Shown: positions 25,898 to 37,563, numbered from the stretch's first letter. The stretch: DNA of 64,000 nt from Ramlibacter montanisoli (GCF_013087525.1 NZ_JABFCS010000001.1:3596001-3660000), one strand, 5' to 3'. Numbers and translations: made by a program. The notes: a model not told the origin generated them from the sequence alone.

Positions 25898-27064
25898 ATG
25901 GGTCGCAAGCCACGTGTCGTCGTCGGTCTGAGCGGGGGCGTGGACTCCGCGGTCAGCGCGTACCTGCTCCAGCAGCAGGGCTACGAGGTCGTCGCCATCT
26001 TCATGAAGAACTGGGAAGACGACGACGACAGCGAGTACTGCTCCTCCAACGAGGACTTCGTCGACGCCGCCAGCGTGGCCGACGTGCTGGGCATCGAGAT
26101 CGAGCACGTGAACTTCGCGGCCGAGTACAAGGACCGCGTGTTCGCCGAGTTCCTGCGCGAATACCAGGCCGGCCGCACGCCCAACCCCGACGTGCTGTGC
26201 AACGCCGAGATCAAGTTCAAGGCCTTCCTCGACCACGCGATGCGCCTGGGCGCCGAGAAGATCGCCACCGGCCACTACGCGCGCGTGCGCCAGCGCAGCC
26301 CGGGCGGCAACGTGGTGCGCTACGAATTGCTCAAGGGCCTGGACGAGAGCAAGGACCAGAGCTACTTCCTGCACCGCCTGAACCAGGCGCAGCTGGCCAG
26401 GACGCTGTTTCCGGTGGGCGAGCTGCGCAAGTCCACCGTGCGCCAGATCGCCGAGCAGATCGGCCTGCCCAACGCGAAGAAGAAGGACTCCACCGGCATC
26501 TGCTTCATCGGCGAGCGGCCCTTCCGCGAATTCCTCAACCGCTACATCAGCAAGGAACCGGGTCCGATCAAGGACCCGCGCGGCCGCGTGATCGGCAGGC
26601 ACCAGGGCCTGTCCTTCTATACGCTGGGCCAGCGCCAGGGCCTGGGCATCGGCGGCGTGAAGGAAAAGGGCGCGCAGCGCGGCGGCGGCGAGCATGCGCC
26701 CTGGTTCGTCGCGCGCAAGGACATGGAGAAGAACACGCTGTGGGTGGTGCAGGGCCACGACCACCCGTGGCTGCTGTCTTCCGTGCTCGAAGCCGACGAC
26801 GTGAGCTGGATCGCCGGCCAGGCACCCGCCTCCGGCAGCTATGCGGCCAAGACCCGCTACCGCCAGGCGGACGCCGCCTGCAGGCTGTCGCGGACGGAGA
26901 CCGGCCTCCGCCTGGCCTTCGCCGAGCCGCAATGGGCCGTGACGCCCGGCCAGTCGGCCGTGCTGTACCAAGGCGAAGTGTGCCTGGGCGGCGGCGTGAT
27001 CTCGTCGGCCCTGGAGGCCGCCGCTTCGCCACCGGTTCAACCGGTGGCGCACCCCGCTTCCTGA
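25898..27064 (+). CDS. mnmA: tRNA-specific 2-thiouridylase
   Basis: A 388-residue enzyme that thiolates U34 of Lys, Glu and Gln tRNAs using ATP and sulfur relayed from IscS. It shows the PP-loop [12 protein letters not shown] near residue 9, the first catalytic Cys in [12 protein letters not shown] and the second in [14 protein letters not shown] -10-like GATAAT lies 9 bases upstream of the start. The C terminus is extended by [12 protein letters not shown], encoded by a perfect inverted repeat at 27027-27049. Divergent from the TonB-like gene with a 32-base gap. Confidence 0.95.
   Translation: MGRKPRVVVGLSGGVDSAVSAYLLQQQGYEVVAIFMKNWEDDDDSEYCSSNEDFVDAASVADVLGIEIEHVNFAAEYKDRVFAEFLREYQAGRTPNPDVLCNAEIKFKAFLDHAMRLGAEKIATGHYARVRQRSPGGNVVRYELLKGLDESKDQSYFLHRLNQAQLARTLFPVGELRKSTVRQIAEQIGLPNAKKKDSTGICFIGERPFREFLNRYISKEPGPIKDPRGRVIGRHQGLSFYTLGQRQGLGIGGVKEKGAQRGGGEHAPWFVARKDMEKNTLWVVQGHDHPWLLSSVLEADDVSWIAGQAPASGSYAAKTRYRQADAACRLSRTETGLRLAFAEPQWAVTPGQSAVLYQGEVCLGGGVISSALEAAASPPVQPVAHPAS
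27027..27049. repeat. Perfect inverted repeat at the mnmA 3' end
   Basis: Eleven-base arms CGCCACCGGTT and AACCGGTGGCG around one central base, inside the last codons of mnmA. It is long enough to form a stable hairpin in either transcript of the convergent mnmA/brkB pair, but no T-run follows. Confidence 0.7.
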
Positions 27065-27106
27065 ACGGAGCCGTCCGCGCGACACGCGGGTGCCGCCGGT
27101 GAGGGC

Positions 27107-27931
27107 TCAGGCGCGCGCGGTGCGGCGGCCCGCGGGCCGCCCGGCGCGCGCCACGTTGGCCGCCACCAGGGCGGCCGCCAGCGTGACCAGCCAGGAGAAG
27201 TACACCCACAGCAGGAACACCGGCACCACCGCGAAACCGCCGTAGATGGTCTTGTACGTGGGCACCGAGAGCAGGTAGTAGGCGAAGCCGCGCTTGCCCA
27301 GCTCCAGCGCGATGCTGCCGAGAAGAGCGCCGAAGATCGCGTCACGCCGGCGCACGTGCGTGTTGGGCAGGTAATAGAACAGGAAGGTCAGGGCCAGGGT
27401 ACCGAGCAGCACCGGGCCCAGGTTCAGCACGAAGGCGGCCCAGGGCGGCAGCTTGCCGATCATGCCGAGGGACACGCCCACGAGGTAGGAAGTGGCCCAG
27501 AGGCTCGCGCCCAGCGCCAGCGGCCCCACCGCCAGCAGGACCAGGTACACGCCCAGGCGCTTGAGCAAGGGCCTGTTCTTGCGGACCTGCCAGATGCGGT
27601 TGAGCGCGTTCTCCACCGTCAGCAGCAGCGCCAGCGCCGCCGCCAGCACGAACAGGAAGCCGACCAGCGTCAGCCCGCCGGCATTGGCGGCGAACTCGCC
27701 CAGGTGCCGCAGCACCGTGCGGGAGATGTCGGCCGGCAGCAGGGCCTGCAGCAGATGCTGCTGCAGCGCCTCGTGCAGCTGGCGGAACAGGGGGAAGCGC
27801 GTGATCAGCGCGAAGCTCACCGCCAGCAGCGGCACCACCGACAGCACGGTGGTGAAGGTGAGGCTGCCCGCGACCTGCGGCAGGCGTTCCTGCCGCGCGC
27901 GCTGGATCGTCAGTCGGGTCAGGCTGATCAT
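27107..27931 (-). CDS. YihY/BrkB family inner-membrane protein
   Basis: A 274-residue integral membrane protein with about six helices, of the YihY (once called RNase BN) family, whose function is unsettled. The typical start is SLTRLTIQRARQERLPQVAGSLTF, and the family motifs PTYKTIYGGFAVVPVFLLW and ALELGKRGFAYYL are seen. It ends in the basic tail GRPAGRRTARA. It lies 61 bases downstream of ssb on the same strand. The old tRNA-processing assignment of this family was withdrawn and should not be transferred. Confidence 0.88.
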   Translation of the reverse strand: MISLTRLTIQRARQERLPQVAGSLTFTTVLSVVPLLAVSFALITRFPLFRQLHEALQQHLLQALLPADISRTVLRHLGEFAANAGGLTLVGFLFVLAAALALLLTVENALNRIWQVRKNRPLLKRLGVYLVLLAVGPLALGASLWATSYLVGVSLGMIGKLPPWAAFVLNLGPVLLGTLALTFLFYYLPNTHVRRRDAIFGALLGSIALELGKRGFAYYLLSVPTYKTIYGGFAVVPVFLLWVYFSWLVTLAAALVAANVARAGRPAGRRTARA

Positions 27932-27992
27932 GCCGCCTGGCGAGTTGGGGGCGCCGCCGCGTCAGCGGCCCGTGCGCCCGGCCCTGCGTGCG

Positions 27993-28487
27993 TCAGAACG
28001 GAATGTCGTCGTCCATGTCGTCGAAGCCCGAGGCGGGCTTGGACGCGGCCGGACGCTGCCCGGCCGGCGCCGGGGCCCGGCTGGGCGGGGCCGAACGGCG
28101 CGGAGCGCTTTCGTAGCCCTCGTCGTCGCTGCCGCCCTGCCCACCCATGCCCTCGCGCTTGCCCAGCATCTTCATCTCGTCGGCGCGGATTTCGGTCGTG
28201 TACTTCTCCACGCCGTCCTTGTCGGTCCACTTGCGGGTGCGCAGGCTGCCTTCGACGTAGACCTGCGAGCCCTTGCGCAGGTACTCGCCGGCGATCTCGG
28301 CCAGGCGGTCGTTGAAGACCACCCGGTGCCACTCGGTGGCTTCCTTCTGCTCGCCCGTAGTCTTGTCCTTCCAGCGCTCGGAAGTGGCGATGGTGACGTT
28401 GCAGACGCGGCCGCCGCTGGGGAACGTGCGCATCTCGGGGTCCTTCCCGAGGTTGCCGACGATGATCACTTTGTTGACGGATGCCAT
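27993..28487 (-). CDS. ssb: Single-stranded DNA-binding protein
   Basis: A 164-residue SSB. The N-terminal OB fold (residues 1-110) starts [20 protein letters not shown] and includes [20 protein letters not shown] strands. A glycine/proline-rich linker follows, and the acidic tip DDMDDDIPF recruits replication and repair partners. Standard length for beta-proteobacteria. It lies 30 bases downstream of an MFS carrier gene; the uvrA-MFS-ssb neighbourhood is common in Burkholderiales. Confidence 0.97.
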   Translation of the reverse strand: MASVNKVIIVGNLGKDPEMRTFPSGGRVCNVTIATSERWKDKTTGEQKEATEWHRVVFNDRLAEIAGEYLRKGSQVYVEGSLRTRKWTDKDGVEKYTTEIRADEMKMLGKREGMGGQGGSDDEGYESAPRRSAPPSRAPAPAGQRPAASKPASGFDDMDDDIPF

Positions 28488-28517
28488 GACTCTGTTCCTC
28501 TGAGGTGTCGGGGTCGA

Positions 28518-29722
28518 TTATGTCGCCTGGGCTTCATCGGCAAGCACTTCCTCGGCCGTGTGACGCGCTCGGGGCGCCCGCATGGGCCAGGCGACGACCA
28601 GCCACACCAGCATGAGTGCGGCGCAGGCACCGAACAGGCCCGTCACTCCAACGTTCTTGGCCAGCCAGCCGCCGACGGCGCCGCCGGCAAAAAATCCCAG
28701 GGATTGCAGCGTGTTGTACACACCGAGCGCGGCGCCTCGGGACTCCGGAGGGGCCATCCGGGACGCCAGGCTGGGCTGCGTGGCTTCCAGGATGTTGAAG
28801 CCGCAGAAGAACAGGAACAGCAGCACCGCCAGGGCCGCCAGCCCCGGCCGGAAGGAGGTCGCCAGCAGGCCGACCTGCACCAGCAGCACCAGGCCGATGG
28901 CCGACAGGAACACCGCGCGCAGGTAGCCGCGCCGCTCCAGCGAGAACATCCCGCCCATCACCACCACCGAGGCAATCACGGCCGGCAAGTAGATCACCCA
29001 ATGGCGCTCCTTGGCCAGGCCCGCCTCGACCATCAGCGCGGGCACCGCGACCCACATGGCCAGCTGCACGGCGTGCAGCACGAACACGCCCACGTCCAGC
29101 CGCAGCAGGGGGCCGTGGCGCAGCACGTCCACCAGCCGGCCGCGCGGCACGTCGGCGTGCCGCACGGCGCCGGCGGCGTCCACCAGAGCACGACGCCGAT
29201 GCAGGAGAGGGCCAGCGCGCCGGTGACGACGAACAGCCCGGCCAGGCCGATCTGCGCGGCCAGCAAGGGCGCCACCACCAGCGAGATCGCGAACATCAGG
29301 CCGATGCTGGCGCCCACCATGGCCATGGCCTTGGTGCGCACGACGTCGCGCGTCTGGTCGGCCAGCAGGGCGGTCACGGCGGCGGACACGGCGCCGGCGC
29401 CCTGCAGCGCCCGGCCGGCGATCAGCCAGCCCAGGGTGGGCGCGGCCGCGGCCATGAAGCTGCCGGCGGCGAACACCAGCAGGCCCAGCACGATCACCTT
29501 CTTGCGCCCGAAGCGGTCGGAGGCCAGGCCGTAGGGGATCTGCAGGAAGCCCTGGGTCAGGCCGTAGATGCCCATGGCCATGCCCACCAGCGCGGTGTCG
29601 CCGCCACCGGGGTAGCGCGCGGCCTCCAGCGCGAACACCGGCAGCACGAGGAACAGGCCCAGCATGCGGGCCGCGAAGATCATCGCGAGCGACCCGCTTG
29701 CGCGGCGCTCGGCCGCGGTCAT
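28518..29722 (-). CDS. YajR-like MFS efflux transporter (one frameshift)
   Basis: About 401 residues after restoring one base near 29180-29184, with twelve predicted membrane helices. The first half has the MFS motif A region YGLASDRFGRKKVIVLG; the second half resumes at AAGAVRHADVPRGRLVD and continues through LFLFFCGFNILEATQPSL to the stop. It resembles YajR-type drug/H+ antiporters, but the YajR C-terminal soluble domain is absent. Start chosen at ATG 29722 (MTAAERRASGSLAMIF); a GTG 33 bases upstream is possible. Probably co-transcribed with ssb. Confidence 0.8.
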
Positions 29723-29860
29723 GCGGGTCGACAGGTCAGGTGGGGATGCGGTCACGGGGGAAGGGGAGCAACAAGCGCGCCAGCGCGCACGGCAAACCCC
29801 GCATTCTCCCGTATCCCGCAAGCCGGCCGGGGCGGGACCGGCGTCCCGCCCCTCCCCTGG

Positions 29861-30331
29861 CTACTTGGGGATGCCGGCCGCGAACCAGGAGCCGCCCGCG
29901 CTCAGGATCAGCAGCACGGGGTTGGCGCAGGGCGACGGCGGGATCGGGTTCAGGAACCCATTGATCCGGAAAGCCGTTGGCCGCGAGCGCGACCGGGTTG
30001 GCGGGATCCGTGTCGTGGAACACGCCCGCGCAGATCAGCCGGGCGCGCACGCTCTGGCCGCCGGTGGTGCCGACCCCGTTGCCGCCGCCCAGCAGCAGGC
30101 CACGGCCGTCGATCTTCACCCGCCCGTCCACGGAGATGTCGGCACTGAGGCTGGCGATCACCCAGGGACGGCCGCCGGGAGGAACGAGGAACACGTCGTT
30201 GACGAGGCCGCCCGCGCGCAGCGGCTGCGAACCGATCCCCCTTCGAAGCGGACCAGCGGTTCGACGGCGGCGGCCGCCAGCGGGGCCATGCAGACTGCAG
30301 CGAGCGCGAGCGCGCGGATGAGATGTCGCAT
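29861..30331 (-). CDS. Exported hypothetical protein (two frameshifts)
   Basis: About 156 residues after repair. A signal peptide (LIRALALAAVCMAPLAAAA) is followed by a beta-rich domain with VKIDGRGLLLGGGNGVGTTG and the end NPVLLILSAGGSWFAAGIPK. Two Cys probably pair (LICAG; SPCANP). One C/G is missing in the run at 30237-30241 and one A/T is extra at 29970-29972; correcting both gives a single frame from ATG 30331 to TAG 29861. Function unknown. It is divergent from uvrA, upstream of the MFS gene. Confidence 0.6.
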
Positions 30332-30477
30332 CGTGTCCTCCTTGGGTGTGACGATGCATGAACGACCCGCCCGCGCGGTCCATTCCGCGCCGATACAAAA
30401 ACGCACCAGATCCCCGGATGGCCGCGCGTTGCCCGCTCGCTCTATCATGTCGGGTTTACCCGGGTGCGCCGAGAGCA

Positions 30478-33366
30478 GTGAACGACAGTACAGAAGGCAA
30501 GTACCTCCATGAGGCCAGGGGCCAGCGGATCAGCATCCGCGGGGCGCGCACGCACAACCTGAAGAACATCGACCTGGACCTGCCACGCTACCAGCTGGTG
30601 GTGATCACGGGCCTGTCCGGCTCCGGCAAGTCCTCGCTCGCGTTCGACACGCTCTATGCCGAGGGGCAGCGGCGCTACGTCGAAAGCCTGTCGGCGTACG
30701 CGCGCCAGTTCCTGCAGCTGATGGACAAGCCCGACGTCGACATGATCGAGGGCCTGTCGCCCGCGATCTCGATCGAGCAGAAGGCCACCAGCCACAACCC
30801 GCGCTCCACCGTGGGCACGGTCACCGAGATCCACGACTACCTGCGGCTGCTGTTCGCGCGCGCCGGCACGCCCTACTGCCCGGAGCACGACGTCCCGCTG
30901 CAGTCGCAGACCGTCTCGCAGATGGTGGACGCGGTGCTGGCGCTGCCCGAGGACACGCGGCTGATGCTGCTGGCGCCGGTGGCGCGCGAGCGCAAGGGCG
31001 AGTTCACCGACCTGTTTGCCGAGATGCAGGGCCAGGGCTACGTGCGCTTCCGGGTGGCCGGCGAGGTGTTCGAGTTCGACCAGCTGCCCAAGCTGAAGAA
31101 GGCCGAGAAGCACGACATCGACGTGGTGGTCGACCGCCTCAAGGTGCGGGGCGACATGCAGCAGCGGCTGGCCGAGAGCTTCGAGGCGGCGCTGCGGCTG
31201 GCCGAGGGCCGCGCGGTGGCGGTGGAGATGGACTCGGGCAAGGAGCACATGTTCAACGCGAAGTTCGCGTGCCCGATCTGCCACTACTCGATCAGCGAGC
31301 TGGAACCGCGCCTGTTCTCCTTCAACTCGCCGGTGGGCGCCTGTCCCAGCTGCGACGGCATCGGCACCATGGAGTTCTTCGACGCGACGCGCGTCGTGGC
31401 CTTCCCCGAACTGTCGCTGGCCGGCGGCGCGATCAAGGGCTGGGACCGGCGCAATCCCTATTACTTCAGCCTGGTCGAGAGCCTGGCGCGCCACTACAAG
31501 TTCAGCGTGGACGTGCCCTTCCAGGAACTGGCGCCGCACCTGCGCAAGGCGATCCTGCACGGCTCGGGCGAGGAGGAGATCCGCTTCGCCTATGCGCTCG
31601 AGTCCGGGCCCTCGGCCGGCCGCAAGGTGAGCAAGAAGCACCCCTTCGAGGGCATCCTGCCCAACATGGAGCGGCGCTACCGCGAGACCGATTCGGCGGC
31701 CGTGCGCGAGGAGCTGGCCCGCTACCGCAGCCTGCAGCCCTGCCCCGCCTGCGAAGGCACGCGCCTGCGCAGCGAAGCGCGCCACGTGCGCCTGGGCGAC
31801 GGCGAGCAGGCGCGCGCGATCTACGAGGTCGGGCACATGACGCTGCGCGACAGCTATGCCTACTTCCAGACGCTCAAGCTGCAGGGCGCCAAGGCCGGCA
31901 TCGCCGACAAGGTGGTGCGCGAGATCGGCAACCGCCTGAAGTTCCTCAACGACGTGGGCCTGAACTACCTGAGCCTGGACCGCAGCGCCGAAACGCTGTC
32001 GGGCGGCGAAGCCCAGCGCATCCGGCTGGCCTCGCAGATCGGCAGCGGCCTGACCGGCGTGATGTATGTGCTGGACGAGCCCAGCATCGGCCTGCACCAG
32101 CGCGACAACGACCGCCTGATCGGCACGCTGCAGCACCTGCGCGACCTGGGCAACAGCGTGCTGGTGGTGGAGCACGACGAGGACATGATCCGCGCGGCCG
32201 ACTACGTGGTGGACATGGGCCCGGGCGCCGGCATCCACGGCGGCGAGGTGGTCGCGCAGGGCACGCCGGCGGAAGTGATGGCCAGCGAGGCCTCGCTCAC
32301 CGGCCGCTACATGGCGGGCACGCTCAAGATCCCGGTGCCGGCGAAACGCAACCGCCTGGGCGAGCAGCTCGACCCGCAGGTGATCCGCATCGCCGGCGCC
32401 AGCGGCAACAACCTGAAGAAGGTCACCGTCGAGATCCCGGTGGGCCTGCTCACCTGCGTGACCGGCGTCTCCGGCTCCGGCAAGTCGACGCTGGTGAACG
32501 ACACGCTCTACGCAGCGGTGGCGCGCGAGATCTACCGCGCGCACGAGGAGCCGGCGCCGCACGAGGGGATCGAGGGCATCGAGCACTTCGACAAGGTGAT
32601 CAACGTCGACCAGTCGCCGATCGGCCGCACGCCGCGCAGCAACCCGGCCACCTACACCGGCCTGTTCACGCCGATCCGCGAGCTGATGGCCGAGACCGCC
32701 ACGGCCAAGGAGCGCGGCTACGGCGCGGGGCGCTTCTCCTTCAACGTGGCCGGCGGCCGCTGCGAGGCCTGCCAGGGCGACGGCGTGGTGAAGGTGGAGA
32801 TGCACTTCCTGCCCGACGTGTACGTGCCCTGCGACGTCTGCCGCGGCCAGCGCTACAACCGCGAGACGCTGGAGGTGCAGTGGAAGGGCCGCAACGTCGC
32901 GCAGATCCTCGACATGACGGTGGAGGACGCCTACGAATTCCTGAAACCCGTGCCCGCGATCGCGCGCAAGCTGCACACGCTGATGGAGGTGGGCCTCTCG
33001 TACATCAAGCTCGGGCAGGCCGCGACCACGCTGTCGGGCGGCGAGGCGCAGCGGGTGAAGCTGGCGCTGGAGCTGTCCAAGCGCGACACCGGCCGCACGC
33101 TCTACATCCTGGACGAACCGACCACCGGCCTGCACTTCGCCGACACCGACCTGCTGCTGAAGGTGCTGCACCAGCTGCGCGACGCCGGCAACACCATCGT
33201 CGTGATCGAGCACAACCTGGACGTCATCAAGACGGCCGACTGGGTGATCGACATGGGTCCGGAAGGCGGTGATGGCGGCGGGACGGTGGTGGTGGCCGGC
33301 ACGCCCGAGGACGTGGCCGCCCATCCGGAAAGCCACACCGGGCACTACCTCAAGCGTCTGCTCTAG
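30478..33366 (+). CDS. uvrA: Excinuclease ABC subunit A
   Basis: A 962-residue UvrA, the damage-recognition ATPase of nucleotide excision repair. Two ABC modules are visible: Walker [10 protein letters not shown] near residue 45 and [10 protein letters not shown] in the second half, each with the LSGGEAQR signature. Zinc-finger Cys pairs occur in [17 protein letters not shown] with CPSCDG, and in CEACQGDG with CDVCRG. The GTG at 30478 ([15 protein letters not shown]) is chosen because a GAGAG site precedes it. No LexA box was recognised upstream. Complete and undisturbed. Confidence 0.97.
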   Translation: MNDSTEGKYLHEARGQRISIRGARTHNLKNIDLDLPRYQLVVITGLSGSGKSSLAFDTLYAEGQRRYVESLSAYARQFLQLMDKPDVDMIEGLSPAISIEQKATSHNPRSTVGTVTEIHDYLRLLFARAGTPYCPEHDVPLQSQTVSQMVDAVLALPEDTRLMLLAPVARERKGEFTDLFAEMQGQGYVRFRVAGEVFEFDQLPKLKKAEKHDIDVVVDRLKVRGDMQQRLAESFEAALRLAEGRAVAVEMDSGKEHMFNAKFACPICHYSISELEPRLFSFNSPVGACPSCDGIGTMEFFDATRVVAFPELSLAGGAIKGWDRRNPYYFSLVESLARHYKFSVDVPFQELAPHLRKAILHGSGEEEIRFAYALESGPSAGRKVSKKHPFEGILPNMERRYRETDSAAVREELARYRSLQPCPACEGTRLRSEARHVRLGDGEQARAIYEVGHMTLRDSYAYFQTLKLQGAKAGIADKVVREIGNRLKFLNDVGLNYLSLDRSAETLSGGEAQRIRLASQIGSGLTGVMYVLDEPSIGLHQRDNDRLIGTLQHLRDLGNSVLVVEHDEDMIRAADYVVDMGPGAGIHGGEVVAQGTPAEVMASEASLTGRYMAGTLKIPVPAKRNRLGEQLDPQVIRIAGASGNNLKKVTVEIPVGLLTCVTGVSGSGKSTLVNDTLYAAVAREIYRAHEEPAPHEGIEGIEHFDKVINVDQSPIGRTPRSNPATYTGLFTPIRELMAETATAKERGYGAGRFSFNVAGGRCEACQGDGVVKVEMHFLPDVYVPCDVCRGQRYNRETLEVQWKGRNVAQILDMTVEDAYEFLKPVPAIARKLHTLMEVGLSYIKLGQAATTLSGGEAQRVKLALELSKRDTGRTLYILDEPTTGLHFADTDLLLKVLHQLRDAGNTIVVIEHNLDVIKTADWVIDMGPEGGDGGGTVVVAGTPEDVAAHPESHTGHYLKRLL

Positions 33367-33455
33367 ATTTGCGCGAAAGTCGAAACGGGCCTACAAGCAC
33401 AGCCTTGCGCCTTCCATAGCATTCGCGCATCCCCAACGGAAACTTGGAGCAAAGC

Positions 33456-33716
33456 ATGGAAATCATCGGAATGATCGTGGTCGGCTTCATCGTCGGCCTG
33501 ATCGCCCGGGCCGTGAAGCCGGGCAACGACCGCATGGGCATCATCTTCACCACCCTGCTGGGTATCGCCGGCTCCTTCCTGGCCGGCTACCTGGGCCAGG
33601 CGATGGGCCTGTACACGACCGGCGAGCCGGCCGGCTGGATCGCCTCGGTGATCGGCGCCGTGCTGCTGCTGGTGATCGTGAGCCTGGTGCGCGGTCGCTC
33701 GCACCGCGTGCCTTAA
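33456..33716 (+). CDS. GlsB/YeaQ/YmgE family small membrane protein
   Basis: An 86-residue protein of the transglycosylase-associated family with three membrane helices: [39 protein letters not shown], and [18 protein letters not shown]. Family members are often induced by general stress; the biochemical role is unknown. The ATG at 33456 has GGAG 8 bases upstream. Its TAA stop overlaps the stop of pyrF by three bases on the other strand. Probably a single-gene transcript after uvrA. Confidence 0.88.
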   Translation: MEIIGMIVVGFIVGLIARAVKPGNDRMGIIFTTLLGIAGSFLAGYLGQAMGLYTTGEPAGWIASVIGAVLLLVIVSLVRGRSHRVP

Positions 33717-34543
33717 GCAGCGGCGCGCGCGGCTTCCAGCACGGCGCGCGTGCGCAGCGCCTCGGCGCGCGCGGCTTCGCCGAAGTCCGCGCCGTTCGAG
33801 GCATAGAGGATGGCGCGCGACGAGTTCACCACGATGGGCCCGTCGCCGCGCCAGCCCGCCTTCACGGTCGCCACCGCGTCGCCGCCCTGCGCGCCCACGC
33901 CGGGGATCAGCAGCGGCAGCGTCGGCGCGATCGCCCGCACGCGCTCGATCTCGGCCGGATAGGTCGCTCCCACCACCAGCCCCAGCTGCCCGTTCAGGTT
34001 CCACGGGCCCTGCGCGAGCCGCGCGATGTGCTCGTACAGCAGCGGCTGGCCTGCCACCGAGGCCAGGCGCTGGTTCTGCAGGTCGTCGCCGCCCGGATTG
34101 GAGGTGCGGCACAGGAGGAAGGCGCCCTTGCCGGGGTGCTTCAGGTAGGGCTGCACCGAATCGAAGCCCATGAAGGGCGAGAGCGTGACGGCGTCCGCGC
34201 CGTAGCGCTCGAAGGCCTCGCGCGCGTACTGTTCGGCGGTGGAGCCGATGTCGCCGCGCTTGGCGTCCAGGATCACCGGAACGTGCGGGAAGTTCGCGCG
34301 CATGTGGCGCATCAGGTCTTCCAGCTGGGACTCGGCACGGTGCGCGGCGAAGTAGGCGATCTGCGGCTTGAAGGCGAGCGCCAGGTCGCCGGTGGCATCG
34401 ACGATGCGCGCGCAGAACTCGTAGATGCGCGCCGCGTTGTCCTTCAGGCCCGCGGGGAAGCGGGCCGGCTCGGGGTCGAGCCCCACGCACAGCATCGAGC
34501 GGTTGCGCTGCTGCGCGCCCTGGAGCATCTCGAGGAAAGTCAT
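33713..34543 (-). CDS. pyrF: Orotidine 5'-phosphate decarboxylase (type 2)
   Basis: A 276-residue OMP decarboxylase of the longer subfamily 2, which makes UMP in the last step of pyrimidine synthesis. The catalytic Asp-Lys-Asp segment is [16 protein letters not shown], and the phosphate-binding end is [10 protein letters not shown] with [10 protein letters not shown]. The ATG at 34543 ([14 protein letters not shown]) is preferred to more upstream starts because it matches the family and sits just before the divergent EamA gene (43-base gap). Confidence 0.95.
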   Translation of the reverse strand: MTFLEMLQGAQQRNRSMLCVGLDPEPARFPAGLKDNAARIYEFCARIVDATGDLALAFKPQIAYFAAHRAESQLEDLMRHMRANFPHVPVILDAKRGDIGSTAEQYAREAFERYGADAVTLSPFMGFDSVQPYLKHPGKGAFLLCRTSNPGGDDLQNQRLASVAGQPLLYEHIARLAQGPWNLNGQLGLVVGATYPAEIERVRAIAPTLPLLIPGVGAQGGDAVATVKAGWRGDGPIVVNSSRAILYASNGADFGEAARAEALRTRAVLEAARAAA

Positions 34544-34586
34544 GCCCGGGATTCTAGGTTCCGCAGCCCGGCCACAATCCCGGGCC

Positions 34587-35477
34587 ATGCATGCCCTGTC
34601 GCGCCAGCAGCTCGCCGTCCTCGTCGTCCTCACCCTCGTCTGGGGCGTCAACTGGCCGGTGATGAAGCTGGGCGTGACCGCCTATCCGCCCCTGACCTTC
34701 CGCGCCCTGTCCATGTGGCTGGGCCTGCCCGTGCTGGCCCTGGGGCTGGTGCTGCTGAAGGTGCCCTTCCGGATTCCGCGCGCGCAGTGGCGCGAGCTGT
34801 TCTGGCTGGCCACCACCAACATGTTCGTCTGGCACGTGTGCATCATCCTGGCGGTGCGCACGCTGACCAGCGGCCGCGCGGCCATCCTCGGCTACACGAT
34901 GCCGATCTTTTCCGCCGTGCTGGGCGCGCTGTTCTTCGCCACTCCCCTGGGCCGGAGGGCCTGGATCGGCGTCAGCGCCGCGGCGCTGGGCGTGCTGCTG
35001 CTGCTCTGGCACGAGCTCACGCACCTGGCGGGACGGCCCTTCGGCGTGCTGCTGGCGCTGGTGGCGGCCGCCTTCTGGGCATGGGGCACGCAGATGCTGC
35101 GCCGCTCGACGATCGCCGCGCCGGCGCTGGCGATTTCCTTCTGGATGACGGTGCTCACTTCGGTGCTGATGGCGGTGCTCGCGTTCGCGTTCGAGCGCCC
35201 GCAGTGGACGCTGCCGGACGCGACGGCCACCGGCGCCATCCTGTACAACGCCGTGCTGATCTTCGGCTTCGCGCACGCCGCCTGGACCTACCTGGCGCGC
35301 GGCCTGCCACCGGTGGCTTCCACGCTGAGCGTGATGCTGATCCCGGTGCTGGGCGTGTTCAGCGGCGCGGCCTGGCTCGGGGAAGCGGTGCACTGGCAGG
35401 ACTGGGCGGCGGTGCTGCTGATGGTGGTGGCGATCGCCTCGGTGCTGTGGCCGGCCCGCCGGCCCGCGCATGGATAG
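34587..35477 (+). CDS. EamA-family (DMT) permease
   Basis: A 296-residue inner-membrane protein with ten predicted helices forming two EamA repeats, typical of drug/metabolite exporters. It starts [30 protein letters not shown], and both repeats are recognisable (second begins near [20 protein letters not shown]). It probably exports an amino acid or similar metabolite; the substrate cannot be inferred. An ATG at 34587 gives the standard family start. Divergent from pyrF. Confidence 0.87.
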   Translation: MHALSRQQLAVLVVLTLVWGVNWPVMKLGVTAYPPLTFRALSMWLGLPVLALGLVLLKVPFRIPRAQWRELFWLATTNMFVWHVCIILAVRTLTSGRAAILGYTMPIFSAVLGALFFATPLGRRAWIGVSAAALGVLLLLWHELTHLAGRPFGVLLALVAAAFWAWGTQMLRRSTIAAPALAISFWMTVLTSVLMAVLAFAFERPQWTLPDATATGAILYNAVLIFGFAHAAWTYLARGLPPVASTLSVMLIPVLGVFSGAAWLGEAVHWQDWAAVLLMVVAIASVLWPARRPAHG

Positions 35478-35498
35478 TGCTTTTCGATCACTTCACTT

Positions 35499-35515
35499 TT
35501 TGTAGCATCTACAAA
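35499..35515. repeat. Short AT-rich inverted repeat
   Basis: TTTGTAG-CAT-CTACAAA, perfect 7-base arms, in the 151-base gap between the EamA permease and the hybrid kinase. It is strikingly AT-rich for this genome. Candidate operator for the kinase gene, or the remnant of a dispersed intergenic repeat. Confidence 0.45.
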
Positions 35516-35628
35516 GCGGCCGACGGCCCTTCCCGGACCGCGGCCTGTCGCTCCAGCTGTAGGACGGTGCCGCATTTGCCGGCTCGCACAACAGCCGGAT
35601 CGGCCCCGTCCGGATAATCCCCGGGGCG

Positions 35629-37562
35629 ATGAACCCCTCCAGCGCCTCGCGTCCCGAAAGTTCGCTCGAACAGCGGCTGCAGCTGCTGATCGAGGCCGTC
35701 ACGGATTACGGCATCTTCCTGCTGGATCCGGAGGGGCACATCGTTTCCTGGAACAGCGGCGCGCAGAAACTCAGGGCTGGCGCCGCGAGGAAATCCTCGG
35801 CAAGCACTTCTCCACCTTCTACCCGCCCGATGCCGTGGCCTCCGGCTGGCCGCAGGAGGAACTGCGCCTGGCCCAGGCGCGCGGCCGCTTCGAGGACGAG
35901 GGCTGGCGCCTGCGCAAGGACGGCTCGCGCTTCTGGGCCAACGTGGTGATCACGGCGCTGTACGGGCCGATGGGCGAGCTCACCGGCTTCGCCAAGATCA
36001 CGCGCGACCTGACCGAGCGCCGGCGCGCCGAGGAAGAACTGCGCATCAGCGAGGAGCGCGTCCGGCTGCTGGTGGACAGCGTGCGGGACTACGCGATCTT
36101 CATGCTGGACCCCGAGGGCATCGTGCAGAGCTGGAACGCGGGAGCGCAGGCCATCAAGGGCTACGAGCCGGCGGAAATCATCGGCCGCCACTTCCGCAGC
36201 TTCTACACGCCGGAGGACCAGGCCGCGGGCAAGCCGGAACGGGAACTCGCGGAAGCGCGCGCCCACGGCCGCATCGAGGACGAGGGCTGGCGGGTGCGCA
36301 AGGACGGCACGCTGTTCTGGGCCAACGTGGTGCTCACGGCGGTGGTCGGCCCCGACGGCGGCCTGCGCGGCTTCGCCAAGGTGACGCGCGACATGAGCGA
36401 GCGGCGCCGGCTCGAGGAGCTGGAGCGCTCGAGCCGCCGAATGAACGAGTTTCTGGCCATGCTGGCGCACGAGCTGCGCAACCCGCTGGCGCCGATCCGC
36501 AATGCCGTGACCATCATGCAGCTGGAGACGCTGGCCAGCCCGGTGCTGCGCAACTGCCGCGACGTGATCGACCGGCAGCTGACGCACGTCACGCGCCTGG
36601 TCGACGACCTGCTGGACGTGGGGCGCCTCACCACCGGCAAGATCAAGCTGCGCAAGGAGTTGGTGCGCATGGGCGACATCGTCGCGCGCAGCGTCGAGGT
36701 CGCCCGCCCGATCGTCACGGCGCGCCGCCACGTCCTGAACGTGGAGCAGCCGCCCGACCCGGTGTACGTGCAGGGCGACGCGACCCGGCTGTCGCAGGTG
36801 CTGCAGAACCTGCTCGTCAACGCGGCCAAGTACACGCCCGAAGGCGGACGGATCCAGCTGCGCGTCGCCGCCGCGGACTCCTTCGTCTACATGGTCGTCA
36901 GCGACAACGGCCGCGGCCTGTCGCCGGAGCACCTGAACAGCATCTTCCAGCTGTTCGTGCAGGCCGACACGGGCACTTCGGCGGGTTCCGAAAGCGGCCT
37001 GGGCATCGGACTGACGCTGGCGCGATCGCTCGCCGAGATGCACGGCGGCTCGATCGAGGCCACCAGCCCCGGCCTCGGCCAGGGCAGCACCTTCACCGTG
37101 CGCCTGCCCATGGCGGCGCATGCCGGCGTCGCCGAGGACAGGCAAACGCACGAGGACAGCTCCGGCGGCCTGCGCGTGCTGGTGGTCGACGACAACCGCG
37201 ACTCGGCGGACAGCGCCACCGACGTGCTGCGCCTGCTGGGCAACCAGGTGGAATGCGCCTACGACGGCGAATCGGGCGTGTCCGTCGCGCGCCGCATGAA
37301 GCCGCACATCATCCTGCTGGACCTGGCCATGCCGGGCATGGACGGCTTCGAGGCGCGCCGCCGGCTGCGCGACGCGGAAGGCGGCACCAGCCCCTTCCTG
37401 GTCGCGATGACCGGCTTCGGCAACGAGGAAGACAAGCGCCGCACCCGCGCGGCCGGCTTCGACGCGCACCTGACCAAGCCGGTGGAACTCGACGCGCTGG
37501 TGGCGCTGCTGAACGAGGCCCGCGCGCGCGCCGGCAAGCCGCCCTCCGAACCGCTGGACTGA
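35629..37562 (+). CDS. PAS-PAS hybrid histidine kinase with receiver domain (one frameshift)
   Basis: About 644 residues, soluble. Order: PAS 1 (about 15-130), PAS 2 (about 145-255; DYAIFMLDPEGIVQSWNAGA), HisKA with the phosphorylated His in MLAHELRNPLAPI, HATPase with NLLVNAAKYTP and SDNGRGL, then a C-terminal receiver with the acceptor Asp in LLDLAMPGMDG and Lys in LTKPVELD. One base is missing in GGG at 35774-35776 within PAS 1; restoring it joins WNSGAQKL to GWRREEILGKHFSTFY. Similar PAS pairs suggest redox, light or ligand sensing. The final output partner is not in the neighbourhood. Confidence 0.85.
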
Positions 37563-37563
37563 A

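Noticed and set aside
30332..30477. LexA box controlling uvrA.
   Set aside because: No CTGT-N8-ACAG-type palindrome is present in the uvrA upstream region.
30445..33345. A 966-codon open frame antisense to uvrA.
   Set aside because: Composition is typical of the GC-rich shadow frame (Val, His, Gln, Asp, Arg bias), with no family motif. uvrA on the other strand is complete.
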